From the NCBI GenBank assembly GCA_905221605.1, contig CAJNDS010002024.1, positions 594,763-658,762 on the forward strand: a DNA stretch of 64,000 nt. Direction: 5' to 3'. Both the position numbers and the translations under genes were made by a program. Of this stretch, positions 50,808 to 62,900 are shown piece by piece. The notes under the pieces are model-generated. The model had not been told where the DNA came from, did not search any database, and saw nothing but the letters and a program-made list of their open reading frames with translations. The stretch comes from Symbiodinium natans (Eukaryota; Sar; Dinophyceae; Suessiales; Symbiodiniaceae). The stretch's first letter is position 1. Each line of letters opens with the position of its first letter.

Positions 50808-51409
50808 GGGAGTTAGGGCTTAGGGTCTAGGTCTTGGGTTTAGGATTTCGGGGTTTTGGGTTTAGGGCTTGGGCTAGGTTTAGTCAGGGCTGAGGTTTCG
50901 GTGATCTGGGTGTTTTAAGGGTTCACATGAACTTGGACTGGGTTTTCTAGTTGTATAAACCGTAGTTTATACAGGGAGCAGGGTTTAAAGGGCTTTTCGA
51001 GGGTTCAGAGCCTTGGCAGTGGGGGGGGGGGGGCTTAAACCCTAAACCCTAAACCCTAAACCCTAAACCCTAAACCCTCTTTGGCGCCAGACATCGATGA
51101 CGGGCTCAGCGCAGAGGGCGGTCGTGAGACCTGGCTCTTGGAGCTTCAGGGCTCAGGGATTTTGCGGGTTTAGGGTTTAGGGTTTAGGGCTTAGGGCTTA
51201 GGGTTTAGGGTTTAGGGTTTAGGGCTTAGGGTTTAGGGTTTAGGGTTTAGGGTTTAGGGCTCAGGGTTTAGGATGTAGGGTTTAGGAGTTAGGGACTTAA
51301 ATGTAGGGACTGTAAGGTTAGGGATTTGGGGTTTGTGGTGGCTTTTCGTAATGTAGAGACTTAAGATTTAGGGATGTGAGGGTTCAGGGACTCTAGGTCT
51401 TCGGTTTAG

Positions 51410-51500
51410 GGATTTAGGGTTTAGGGTTTAGGGTTTAGGGTTTAGGGTTTAGGGTTTAGGGTTTAGGGTTTAGGGTTTAGGGTTTAGGGTTTAGGGTTTC
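51410..51500 (+). repeat. (TTTAGGG)12 tract
   Basis: Near-perfect heptamers. Confidence 0.95.
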
Positions 51501-52184
51501 GGGTCTAGGGATTTGGGCTGAGGGTTTAAAGATAAAAAAAATCTAGGTTTTTTGGAATTAAGGGTTCAGGGTTCAGGGTTCACGGAGTTTAGGTCTTGAG
51601 TGTCTTGGAACTACTGCTTAGGACGTTGCATCCGCGAAGCCAGCCCATTGCCATGGCAATTGCTGCTAAAGGAGGGACCCTTTGAAGGGACCCTAGAGGT
51701 TATTTAGGGGTAAACACAGGGTAACTATATCCCCCTTGGGGATTGTTTTTGGTATTATTGTTTATACAAAACCCAAGAGGATATTGAAAATGCTATTTTT
51801 ATTAAGGTCCTAAGGGGAGTATGGGTAAAGGGCTGTTGCAAGGGTTTATGGCATGGGTCTTAAAAGTTTAGGGTTGAGGGTGTGGGGACTGAAGTGTTCG
51901 AAATCTTGTTCCCTTTATAACCCCCATATAGATATATGCCTTATATAATCCCTATAAATCTAGGTAGCCCCCCAAAAGGGGTCTACGGCCCAGGGTGTGG
52001 AGGAGGCCTTCGGAATAGACTTGCGAATGGTTCTTCCTGCCCCGGAGATCCTAAACCCTAAAGGGGCCTAGGGCAGAGGGAAACTAGTGGGTTTAGGTTT
52101 TAGGAGGTTGAGGGTTGAGGGTTTGGGGTTTAGGGTTGGGTGTTTAGGCTTTAGGGCTTCGGGCTTAGGGGGATCAAGGCTCCC

Positions 52185-52370
52185 TGTTTCCAAGGTGACC
52201 TTGAGGAAACCTGCGTTGCTAGTGAGGAGATGGTTCGTGGTGGTCTGAATATCCTCCTAACAATCCGCCGAGTTCAGCCAAGTTTTCTCGCGACCTATCC
52301 ATCTCAAGCCCCTCCCCATCAAGCCCCGCAGCCGTCAACAACCCCTAACCCCCAATAACCCTGAAGCCCC
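52185..52370. other. unique island open on both strands
   Basis: The plus strand is open for about 60 codons with EEMVRGGLNILLTIRRVQPS. The minus strand reads SRENLAELGGLLGGYSDHHE to a TAG. Undecided. Confidence 0.38.
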
Positions 52371-53289
52371 AAAGCCCGAAGCCCCAAAGCCCGAAGCCCG
52401 AAAACCCTAAAACCCTCAGAGCCTAAACGCCAAACCCGAACCCTCAAACGGAAACCCTAAAGCCCCAAACCCGAAAACCAGATACACCCTTAGCGGTTAG
52501 AGCTTTTGGTTTAGGGTTTAGGGCTGAAGGTTTGGGACCCTAAGCCCCAAAGCCCCCCCCCCCCCCCCCAATCTTGCCCTAAAGCCCCTAAACCCTAAAC
52601 CCTAAGCCCAAAGCTGTAAAGCCTCAACCCCTAACCCCCTAAACCCTAACCGCTCCCCCCCCCCCCCCTCAAAAGCCCTCCGCCTCTGCCAACTGCAAGG
52701 TCACCCTCAACCTGGCCATCCATCACAGGCAGCTTCGGGATTGGGGTTTAGGGTTTAGGGTTCAGGGTCCAGGGTTCGGATTTATGGTTTGGGGTTTGGG
52801 GTTTTGGGGTTTTGGGGTTTATAGAAAGTGTATAGGGTTTGCGTCCGGAGTTGTGGTGTGTTTTGTCGGGTCTTGTCGGGTGTTGCGGGCTTTCTCTTTT
52901 GCTTGTGAATGGGCTGTGGAGGGCTTTGGGGGGCCTTGAAGACCTGTCTCAAGGAAGTTCTGAGCACCCCAAACCCTAAACCCTTCAGAGGGATTCTACT
53001 CAGGGGTACTACTTTCCCTAGAGGTTCTTGAGCAGCTAGCAGCCGCCACTACATCCCATGGGATGAGGATTCTTAGGTGCTGAAGACCGAAACCCTGAAC
53101 CCTAAACCCTAAAACCTAAACCAAAGGCCATAACCCTAAGCCATGAAAGGCCATGTCGGCCCCCCTAGAAAATCGGTGGTCCTGCGATCAAGCTTGGGGT
53201 TCATGGCTTAGGGTTTAGGGCTTAGGGCTTAGGGTTTAGGGTTTAGGGTTTAGGGTTTAGGGTTTAGGGTTTTGGGTTTAGGGTTTAGG

Positions 53290-53447
53290 GTCTGGGGTAG
53301 GAGTTTTGGAGGCCTTTGTGAGACTTTTTTTTTCATCCGATCACGACAGAATGCAGACCGCACGCGCGGGCACGCGCGCGGGGCGTCGAGGTCAAGACAA
53401 CCTTCCGCCGCATTCTGCGCAACTTCCCCCCACATCGCAGCCGCCAA
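53290..53447 (-). CDS. candidate exon(s), unidentified
   Basis: Minus frame of about 52 codons with QNAAEGCLDLDAPRACPRVR. The plus strand is open too. It lies 3' of SMC2, so it could be a downstream gene. Confidence 0.33.
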
Positions 53448-53476
53448 GCTGCTCGCTGGTTGTACCCCTTGAATTA

Positions 53477-53604
53477 CTTGGTAGCCCAGTCACCATATTA
53501 AAGATGAGGGTACCCCCATTTTGGGGTTTTTGTCACTTTACATATAAGGGAACCTAGGACACCCAAAAAAAATGGCACAAAAAGGGCATCACTGGGCTTC
53601 CAAG
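53477..53604. mobile_element. MITE-like family C, complete copy
   Basis: CTTGGTAGCCCAGTCACCAT at the left, GGCATCACTGGGCTTCCAAG at the right. A second, partial copy starts at about 53694. Confidence 0.88.
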
Positions 53605-53799
53605 AAGATAGTATACAAGAAAGAGAGGGGTGAGACTTGTTGGGGACGAGTCGAATTAGGCATTAGGCCTGCGCCTCCGTGCGGGCCTTCTTCCTTGGTA
53701 GCCGAGTAGCCATCTTAATGATGAGGGAACCCTTTTTTGGGGGTTGCTCATTTTTACAAGGGAACCCAGAACCCAAAACAGGGCAAAAGGGTTTAGGTT

Positions 53800-53885
53800 T
53801 TAGGGTTTAGGGTTTAGGGTTTAGGGTTTAGGGTTTAGGGTTTAGGGTTTAGGGTTTAGGGTTTAGGGTTTAGGGTTTAGGGTTT
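53800..53885 (+). repeat. (TTTAGGG)n tract abutting the last SMC2 exon
   Basis: About 12 perfect units ending at the exon edge. Confidence 0.96.
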
Positions 53886-53972
53886 GTACCAAGCTTCTTG
53901 GCCGGCATGGCCACCCGATCGTCCTCGTCGCGGATGGCGTATCTCGTTACGGTGGAGGTGCCATCGATAAAC
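53870..53972 (-). CDS. SMC2: SMC2 exon, C-terminus (FIDGTSTVTR...)
   Basis: GAG|GTTTATC acceptor. Reads FIDGTSTVTRYAIRDEDD then RVAMPAKK. After AAGAAG either a GC donor (AAGAA|GC) ends the exon, or the frame continues LGTNPKP and stops at TAA inside the first telomeric units (53870-53872). If the latter holds, the telomeric repeat supplies the stop codon. Confidence 0.9.
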
Positions 53973-56900
53973 CTCCGCTGCGCGTCTTACCCAGAATTTA
54001 GGGTATATTCCTTAATTAAGGGGTTTTGGAGTCTCTGGGTACAGGGGGATGAGGGGCTTCGGAGGGTTTCGGGCTTAGGGGTCGGGGGTTTAGGGCTGAG
54101 GTTTCAAGGTCCAGGAGTTCGGGGTTTAGGGCTGAGGGGTACATCTGTGAATACATACTGGCTTAACAATCTAGGCTGCCCAGTAACCTAGGCTAAAAAA
54201 AGGGTGCCCGTTTTTTGCTTAAAGGGGTTTATAAAGTAACCTACACCCCCCAAAAAGGGGAATAAGGGTACTACTGGGCATCCTAGCAATGTTGTGCGGA
54301 GAGGAGAGGAGGCAAGCAAGGTCTGCTGCCAAAGCCTGACGAGGGCTTGCGGTTTAGGGGTTGGAAGCTCCTTTGTGACACTCTTGCATGAACGGGTCTA
54401 GGGTTTAGGGTTTAGGGTTTAGGGTTTAGGGTTTAGGGTTTAGGGTTTAGGGTTTAGGGTTTAGGGGTTTAGGGTTTAGGGTATAGGGTTTAGGGTTTAG
54501 GGTGAGTCCACTCCCGGTCAACCCCAACACCCTGACGCCATCGGGGAGCTTGGGGTTTCGGCTTTGGGGCTTTGGGATTTGGAGGTAAGGGTTGAGGGTT
54601 ATGTAGGGCTTGGGCTGGCGTTCTTCGGGTTTTGGCGAAGCCGCTGAGGTAGCGTAAGCCCTACAAACCCCAAACCCCTGAACCCTAAACCCCAGAACCC
54701 CTGAACCCCTGAACCCTAAGCCCTAAACCCTAAACCCTAAACCCCTAACCCCCAAAACCCCCAAACCCGAAGCCCAGGAAGCCTTGTCCGGAAGAGGACG
54801 TTGGCGTGGTTGAACATGCCCTCCTTCAGAGACACGACCACGAACCTGGTCTTCAGAAACACAGTTGAAGGTTTAGAGTTTAGGGTTTAGGGTTTAGGGT
54901 TTAGGGTTCAGGGCTTAGGGTTTAGGGTTTAGGGTTTAGGTGTTAGGGGTTAGGGTTGAAGGTTTAGGGTTTAGGGTTGAGGGATGGCCCTAAACCCTAA
55001 AACCCTAAACTCCTGAAAGCCCCCAAGCCCTGCATCCCCCAAAACTTTCCCCAAATCTCCACTCACCGCAAACCCTAAACCTTGGACTCGCGAGGAAACC
55101 TCAATTTTCAGGGAACTTGTTGCCAGCTTCTGGTTTGGGATTGAGGGTTTGGGGCTTGGGGTTTCGGGTTTCGGGTTTCCTAAACCCTGAGCCCGAAAAC
55201 CGGCGAGCTTGGGGGGGGGGGGGGGGGGGGGGCTATAACTTGCGGTGTTAGTTTATAAACTACCCTGAACCTCCAAGTAGCTGGGAGTGCGGGAAGTGCG
55301 TCCGGATCATGTGGCCGATGTTCCTCGGTTGGAAGGACGTCGAGACATCAGCCTTCTGTCAACCCTCACCCCGAGGCCTTCTAATCCCACCAAAGGCAGA
55401 ACCAGCAGCTCAGGAAGCTTGAAAAACACACCAAGCATGTGTCAAGAGACATGCACCTCTAGGGCAAGTTCCCGAGCCCAAACCCTCAACCCTAAACCCA
55501 AACCCTAAACCCGGGCGAAACCCCGGTCACCTGGTGACGTCGGACGCTGCCCTTCGACGCCCTTCTGAAGTTCCCGCACAGACTCAAAAAGCCCCAAAAG
55601 CACCAAAGAATCCCAAAATACCTCCTGAGGGCCCTGGAATAACCACCCAACAAAGCCGATGCATGTTGAAAACTACACCCTAAACACACGTTTTTAAGAA
55701 GCCAAGCAAACAAGCGTTTAGAACCCCTGCACTAAACCCCAAACCCTAAACCCTAAACCCTAAACCCTAAACCCTAAACCCTAAACCCTAAACCCTAGCA
55801 ACAAGCGGAGCCCTTGCCCTCAAAGAGTCTGCGTGTGGCTCAAGTCCAGAGCTGAATCGATCTCGTCCAGGATGTACCTGCGGTGGGGTTGAAGGGTTTC
55901 TAGGGTTGAAGGGTTTGGGTTTTTTTTGGAGTTTTAGGGTTTAGGGGTTTCGGGAATCGCTCATGCGATTTTAGGGTTCAGGGTTTAGGGTTTAGGGTTT
56001 AGGGTTTAGGGTTTTGGGTTTTGGGTTTTGGGTTTTGGGTTCAGGGCAGGGTTTAGGGTTGAGGGGTGGATGTCGGGGCTTCAGGCTGTTCAGGGTTTAC
56101 GAAAATAAGGGATCCCTGATAGAGACCCCAAGTATTAATATTCCCTTGCAGTAAGGACCCCTTAATTTCGGAAACCCCATTGAAAAAATTGGGCTTCGGG
56201 TTCAGGTTTTAGGCCCTGAGCCCCTAAATCCTACGCCTAAACCCTAAACCCTAGCGTTTGGGGTTGAGGGCTTAGGGTTTGGGGACTCGCTGAATCTGGG
56301 CTTTTCCGGCTACAGGGCTACTTGGGCAAGTGGAAACCGGAGCTCAGAACTACGGCGGTGAAAGGCTTCACTTGGGGATTCTTGGCCCTTACACCCGGTT
56401 TAGGGTTTAGGGTTTAGGGTTTAGGGTTTAGGGTTTAGGGTTTAGGGTTTAGGGTTTAGGGTTTAGGGTTTAGGGTTTAGGGTTTAGGGTTTAGGGTTTA
56501 GGGTTTAGGGTTTAGGGTTTAGGGCTTCGGGTTTCGGGTTTAGGGTTTAGGGTTTAGGGTTTCGGGCTTCGGGCTTAGGGTTTAGGGGTTTGGGGGTTGG
56601 GGGTTTCGTGAACCCTAAAACCCTTCCTTACACCGCTGTGGCTCCTCATGGTTTAGCATGCACGGGGGGTCGGCTTAAAGTGACTCACATGCCCTTCATG
56701 ACAAACAGGGTCCTGGGTAGGATTTTTTTGTAAGACTCAGATTGCTTCATTGAGGGGTTTAGGATTGAAGTTAGGCTGGGTTGAGATGTCGGACAGGGAT
56801 TGGGATCTCGGGCTTCGGGGTCAGGATTGTCGGCGTTTAGGGCTGAAGGGTTGCAGGGTTTGAAGGGTTGAAGGGGTGGGGGTTGAAGGGTTTGGGGTTA

Positions 56901-59900
56901 TTTGGGTTTAGGGTGGGGGGGAGGACCCTAGGGTGTCTGGGATAGAACCCTAAATTCTTGGCAAATTATGCCTATGATAGGGTTCGATAGGGGGGGGAAC
57001 CTAAAGAATACAAGGTTGGCCCTGGTCTGTTCAGTTCCATAGCGCTTTCTATAGGGGGCCGGAACCCTGAAGCCTAGAAGCCCAAGCAACCCTACAGCCT
57101 TGAACCCTAACACTCTAACACTCTAACACTCTAACACTCTAACACTGTAACACCCTTAAGACCCCAAGCCCTAAACTAAGCCCTAAACCCTAAACCCTAA
57201 ACCCTAAACCCTAAACCCTAGACCCTAAACCCTAAACCCTAAACCCTAAACCCTAAACCCTAAACCCTAAGCCCTAAGCCCTAAGCCCTAAGCCCTAAGC
57301 CCTAAACCAGACCCTTCTCTCCGAGGCACATCGGCGCTGGCTTGAACAGCAGCAGGGCCAACACCAGGGACAGCGCCAGCAGCGAGCGCTGGCCGCCACC
57401 TCGTGCAGAGGCGCTTGAAGGGAAGCTCCTAAAACCTCCTAAAACCTCCCGAAACCTCCCGAAACCTCCGAAAAACTCCTAAAAACCTCCTAAACCCTCC
57501 TAAAACCTCCTAAGCCCTAAACCCTGAACCCTGAACCCTAAACCTCCTCCAGCCCAAGTCCTAGACCCAAGATTGGCCCTCGTAGGGTCTTGGTTTAGGG
57601 GCTTAGGTCTCCGCAACATATTCCCAGATGGGCTGAGGAAAGCCCAAAACCCTGAAAGGGATCTTCTGAAGTCCCAGTAAAGGAACTACACAAAAAGGGC
57701 GGGCGGTGGCTTCCTTTAAGGTATCAGGACCCTTGGAGCTTAGGGTTTCGGATTTGGGGTTTTGGACTGTTCGGAGCTAGAGTCTTGGGGTCTAAACCCT
57801 AAAGCCTAAAGCCTAAAGCCTAAAGCCTAAACCCTAAAGCCTAAACCCTAAACCCTAAACCCTAAACCCTAAACCCGCTTGTGCGCTTCAGGGCTTTGGG
57901 TTGCTCAAGGTTTCCGGTGGTTGTGGTCGCGCCCTTGGGGTGTGGACTTTAGAGGCTCGTCCGGTGTTTAGGGTTTAGGGTTCAGGGTTTGGGGTTTGGG
58001 GTTTGGGGTTTAGGGTTTGGGGTTTAGGGATTTGGGTTTTGGGTTTGGGGTTTTGGGTTCAGGGTTTAGGGTTCAGGGTTTAGGGCTTAGGAAATCAAGA
58101 GTTCAAACCCTCAAAATCTCAAACCCTCAAGCCCTCAAACCCTTCGACCCAGAAACCCTCTAACCCTCAACACCTCATCAAACCCTCAAACCCTCAAACC
58201 CTCAACCCTCAAAACAAAGCACCTCAACACCTCCATCCCTCACACCCCTCGCACCCCTCACACCCCCAGGCCTAAACACTCAACTCTTCAAACCCTACTT
58301 GGAGGTTCGTGGTAAACCCGATCATAACTGTACTTATAACCAAGTATAACCCCATTAGGGTCCTGAAGGGGCGTAGATGTGGGTTATTACTACACTTATC
58401 ATGGTTACCCTAAACCCTAAACCCTAAATCCTAAACCCCAAACCCTAAACCCTAAACCCTAAAATGGATTGCTAAGTACCCTGAAGCCTCCAAGTACACC
58501 CCAAAGCCGTGCGCATGGAAGCCACCCCCAGGCAGCCCTGAACCCTGGAGGGTTTAGGGTATAGAGTTTCGGGAAACCCTACACCCTCAACCCAATCAAG
58601 TGGCTCAGTTCGGTCAGGGACTGCTTCCACACGCCGTGGAAGGACACCTTGATCTCAAGACCTCCACGGAGTATAGGGTTTAGGGTTTAGGGCTTAGGGT
58701 TTAGGGTTTAGGGTTTTAGGGTATAGGAGTTGGGGTGGTTGATGGTTTCGAACACCCGAAGCCCAAAAACCTGCATCCCAAACAACCCAACCCACCCTCA
58801 ACCTTCTTTGCATCGCTTGTGGCGCCCCTCAACCCTAAACCCTCAACCGTCAACCCTGAACCGAACCCTAAACCAAACCCTAAACCCTAAATCCTAAACC
58901 CTAAACCCTAAACCCCAAACCCCCAACCCCCAAACCCGAAACCCGAAACCCTAAACCCAAAGCCCTAAGCCCTAAACCCTAAGCCCTGAACCCTAAACCC
59001 CTTCCCCTTCCCCTTCCCCCCAATCCTTCTGTCTCGTCCATGCCCTGCGGGGGCTCCAACTTGGCGCCGGCGCTGGGCAGCAAAGTGCCGAAGATGGAGT
59101 CGAAGTCCTCCCGAGGGTCTTTCGGGTTCAGGGGTTTAGGGGTTTAGGGGTTTAGGGGCTTAGGGTTTAGGGTTTAGGGTTTAGGGTTTAGGGTTTAGGG
59201 TTTAGGGTTTAGGGTTTAGGGTTTAGGGTTTAGGGTTTAGGGTTTAGGGTTTAGGGTTTACGGTTTAGGGCTTAGGTGGGCAAAGGTTTAGGGGTTTAGG
59301 GGTTAAGGGGCTTGGGGGTTTAGGGTTTAGCGGCTTAGGGGGTCTGGGGGTTTAGGGTTTAGAGTTTGGAGCTCTAGGGCTTTGGGTTTAGGGTTCAGGC
59401 CTTCAGGTGTGCAGTGAACCCACAAGAATGCAGGATACAAGGCTTCAAGTTAGGCAGGGCATACGGGGTCTAGGGTTCAATGGGGCATGAGGGAACAACC
59501 TCCTGACCTTCAACAAAGGAAAAAGTGCCACTTGGGTAAGGAGGGGGGTGGGCAACAACCCTAAAAGCCCGAAACCCTAAACCCTAAACCCCTTCCTTGT
59601 TGACTTTCTTCCAGGTGCGCCGGAGCGTTTCGCTCTTCTTCTCGTCCAAGTCCCGGATCACCTCTTCATCTTAGACCCCAAACCCTCAACCCTCAACCCT
59701 AAACCCTAAACCCTCAACCCTCAACCCTAAACCCTCAACCCTAAACCCTTAACCCTAACCAGAAGCCGCGCTTGGCTTGTCAATTATCCACCCCGACGGC
59801 TCAAACCCAATCCCCAAACCCCAAACCCTGAACCCGAAACCGGAAACCCCAAACCTCAAACCCCAAGCCCCAAACCTTAAACCCCACAAACCCCAAACCG

Positions 59901-62900
59901 CAAACACCACACCCGAAACCCCAAACCCTAAGCCCCAAACCCCAAACCCCGAGCCGCAAACCTCGAACCAAAAACCCAAAAACCCTAAAACTCTAAACCC
60001 CAAACCCCGAACCCCAAACCCTAAACCCAAACCCGAAACCCTAAACCCCCAACCCCGAACCCTGAACCCGAAACCCTAAACCCTAAACCCTAAACCCCAA
60101 ACCCTAAACCCTAAACCCACACACCCCAAACCCTAGGCCCCAAACGCGCCGAACCCCGGAGTCGATGAACGCCCTCGGAAACTCCCGAGCACCCCCTAAA
60201 CCCTAAACCCTAAACCCTAAACCCTAAACCCTAAACAGGGATGGGGGGGTGGCCTTCTCAATCTTGCTCTTGTCCTGAGCTCTTCTTGCTGGAGCTGGAG
60301 GTTGAGGGTTTGGGGCTTGTAGAGCTTAGGGCCAAGGGTTTAGCGGCCGCCTTTTAAAAAACTCCTGCGGTCTGTATGCATAGACCGTTAGTCAAAAGGG
60401 AAATAAAGGGGGGGTTATATACGGCAATGTCCTCATCCCCTGGTTAAGAAACTCCTAAACAATATGCCGCGGAGGGTAGGACCTGTCCTTGCTCCCCGAT
60501 TCCACCCTCAGCACTCAAAGGTCTCGGGGTGTAGGTTTGTGGCGACGAGCTTAGGGCTTAGGGCTTTAGGGTAGCCTTCTGATTATTTCGGCTGTTGGGC
60601 GCTGATGTCCAAGAAATGTGCCGCCGTGGGTTTAGGGTTTAGGGTCTAGCACTCGGGATCTCGTGTAAGATTTGAATACCTTGAGCTTGGGCTTAGTCCA
60701 CAGATATGGCTTGACGGAGTCTAGGGTTCGGCGTTTAGGGTTTAGGGTTTAGGGATTTAGGGTTCAGGGGTTTAGGGGTTTAGGGGTTTAGGGGTTTAGG
60801 GGTTTAGGGGTTTAGGGGTTTAGGGGTTTAGGGGTTTAGGGGTTTAGGGGTTTAGGGGTTTAGGGGTTTTTAGGGGTTTAGGGGTTAGGGGTTTAGGGGT
60901 TTAGGGGTTTAGGGGTTTAGGGGTTTAGGGGTTTAGGGGTTTAGGGGTTAGGGGTTTAGGGTTTAGGGTTTAGGGGTTTAGGGGTTTAGGGGTTTAGGGT
61001 GTTTAGGTGTTTAGGGGTTTAGGGGTTTAGGGGTTTAGGGGTTTAGGGGTTTAGGGGTTTAGGGGTTTAGGTGTTTAGGGGTTTAGGGGTTTAGGGGTTT
61101 AGGGGTTTAGGGGTTTAGGGGTTTAGGGGTTTAGGGGTTTAGGGGTTTAGGGGTTTAGGGGTTTAGGGGTTAGGCCCTTTAGGGTGTTTAAGGAGGGATG
61201 AGGGACTCTCAACCCTCTCAGCCCCTAGTTAACAGCCTTCAGCCACTTGAACAGTTTCGCAAGGTCGGGTTACGCAAAACCCTTGAACACCCCCTGAAAC
61301 CCTAAGCCATATTTCAACCCGTAAATGAAGAACTGAATCCGGCAACATCCTGAACACCTAAACCCTGAACCCCTAAATCCCTAAATCGCCATAAAGCCGC
61401 CCTAAAGCCTAAACCCTGAACCCTAAACCCTCAACCCCAAACCCCAAACCCCTAAACTGCGCCCAACCGCTAAACCCCCGAGCTGTAGTGGCAAGCAGCG
61501 TTTAGGATGATGTCTCGGCGCGAGAGCAGATCCTGTCAAGGGACTAAAGGAAGTGACTTTAGGGTTTAGGGCTTAGGCTTTAGGGCTTTGGGTTTAGGGT
61601 TTAGGGTTTAGGGTTTGGGGATTAAGGTTCAGGGTTTGGGGTTTAGGGCTTAGGGTTTAGGGTTTAGGGTGTAGGGTGTAGGGTGTAGGGTTTAGGGTTT
61701 AGGGTTTAGGTTTTGGATTTAGGGTTTAGAGTTTAGGGTTTCGGGTTTAGGGGTTTGGGGTTTGGGGATTGGGGATTGGGGTTTGGGGTTTGGGGTTTAG
61801 GGTTTAGGGTTTAGGGTTTAGGGTTTAGGGTTTAGGGTTTAGGGTTTAGGGTTTAGGGTTTAGGGTTTAGGGTTTAGGATTTAGGGTTTAGGGTTTAGGG
61901 ATCCTTCTAAGGGACCTTAGGGGAGACTTGCGGGTTGTTTAGGGGCTACTTCGGTATATGGGGGGCTCTATAAGGTATATATAGGGGTTTTCTAGGGGAA
62001 TAAGATTAAGGGTCCCTTCTAGGCTTCTAGGGGTCCCTCATCGTAAAACCCGCGCGGCACGCAACACCCTGCAGCCCTATTTGCAGGGCTTAACCCAGAG
62101 ACTCCAAAACCCCTTAAGTAAGGAAGAAACTCAAATCATGTTAGGCTATTACAATTCAAGGCAAATTTCTTCATGAAGGGGTTTCGGAGTCTTTGGGTTG
62201 GGGAGTAGGGACTTTGGACCTTCGCACTTTTGGGTTCCGGACATCCCCCATGCCCTCAATTCCCAAGGAACGGAAGACACATCCTAAACCCGAAACCCGA
62301 AACCCTACACCCTAAACCCTAAACCCAAAAGAGGCTTCCTACCCCACACGCTCACACCTTCAGGGTCCCCTAACCCCCCGAAAGGTACCCCGCAACAATG
62401 AAAGACCTCCGGCATGGAATTTGTTCGGGGTTCAGGCTTAGGGTTTAGGGTCTGGGGTTTGGGGTTTAGGGTTTAGGGTTTGGGGCTTAGGGTTTGGGGT
62501 TTAGGGTTTGGGGTTTAGGGTTTAGGCCTTGGGGGCTAAAATCTACACCCTGCACCCTCTTGCCGGACCGCTATGACCGGGCGCAGGTCCTTGTACTCCT
62601 GCTCCGCCTTTTCAAACATCACCATGGCCTCCAAGGTGATTTGCGGTTTAGGGTTTAGGGCTTAGGATTTAGGGCTTAGGGTTTAAGGTTTAGGGTTTAG
62701 GGCTAGGTATTTCTGATCGTTTGGAGTTTCGCTTAGGGATTTTAGATGTTGTTGGGGTTGGGAATTAGGTTTCAGGGTTTAAAGGTGTATGGATCGTTGG
62801 AGAGCCACATAGGCTTCAGTTAGGGTTTAATCTGTTCAGGGAAGGGTTTCAAGGGGTTGGGGCTTAAGTCGTTTGGGGAGACGCAACGATAAATCTGAAT

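Larger units (their letters stand above)
49600..51660 (-). other. candidate exons of one possible gene, unidentified
   Basis: About 51610-51660 (AAIAMAMGWLRGCNVLSS), 51085-51135 (LTTALCAEPVIDVWRQ), 50420-50458 (VEAVENLCNASLQ, GAG|G acceptor and GC donor), 49870-49915 (HPELFEECIG), 49600-49667 (DALMVVYLSNLTRTQISIAD, CAG|G acceptor). Several obey the SMC2 splice rule and read like a helical-repeat protein. I cannot name it. Confidence 0.48.

Noticed and set aside
54510-54560. Island with LPDGV considered as the SMC2 FVDGVST exon
   Set aside because: The exon at 53972 gives the full FIDGTSTVTR sequence with an AG|G acceptor and correct phase; the 54.5-kb match is short and lacks the G after AG.
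59755-60079. 100-codon frame with KPQTLNPKP repeats
   Set aside because: Translation of degenerate telomeric repeat inside an SMC2 intron.
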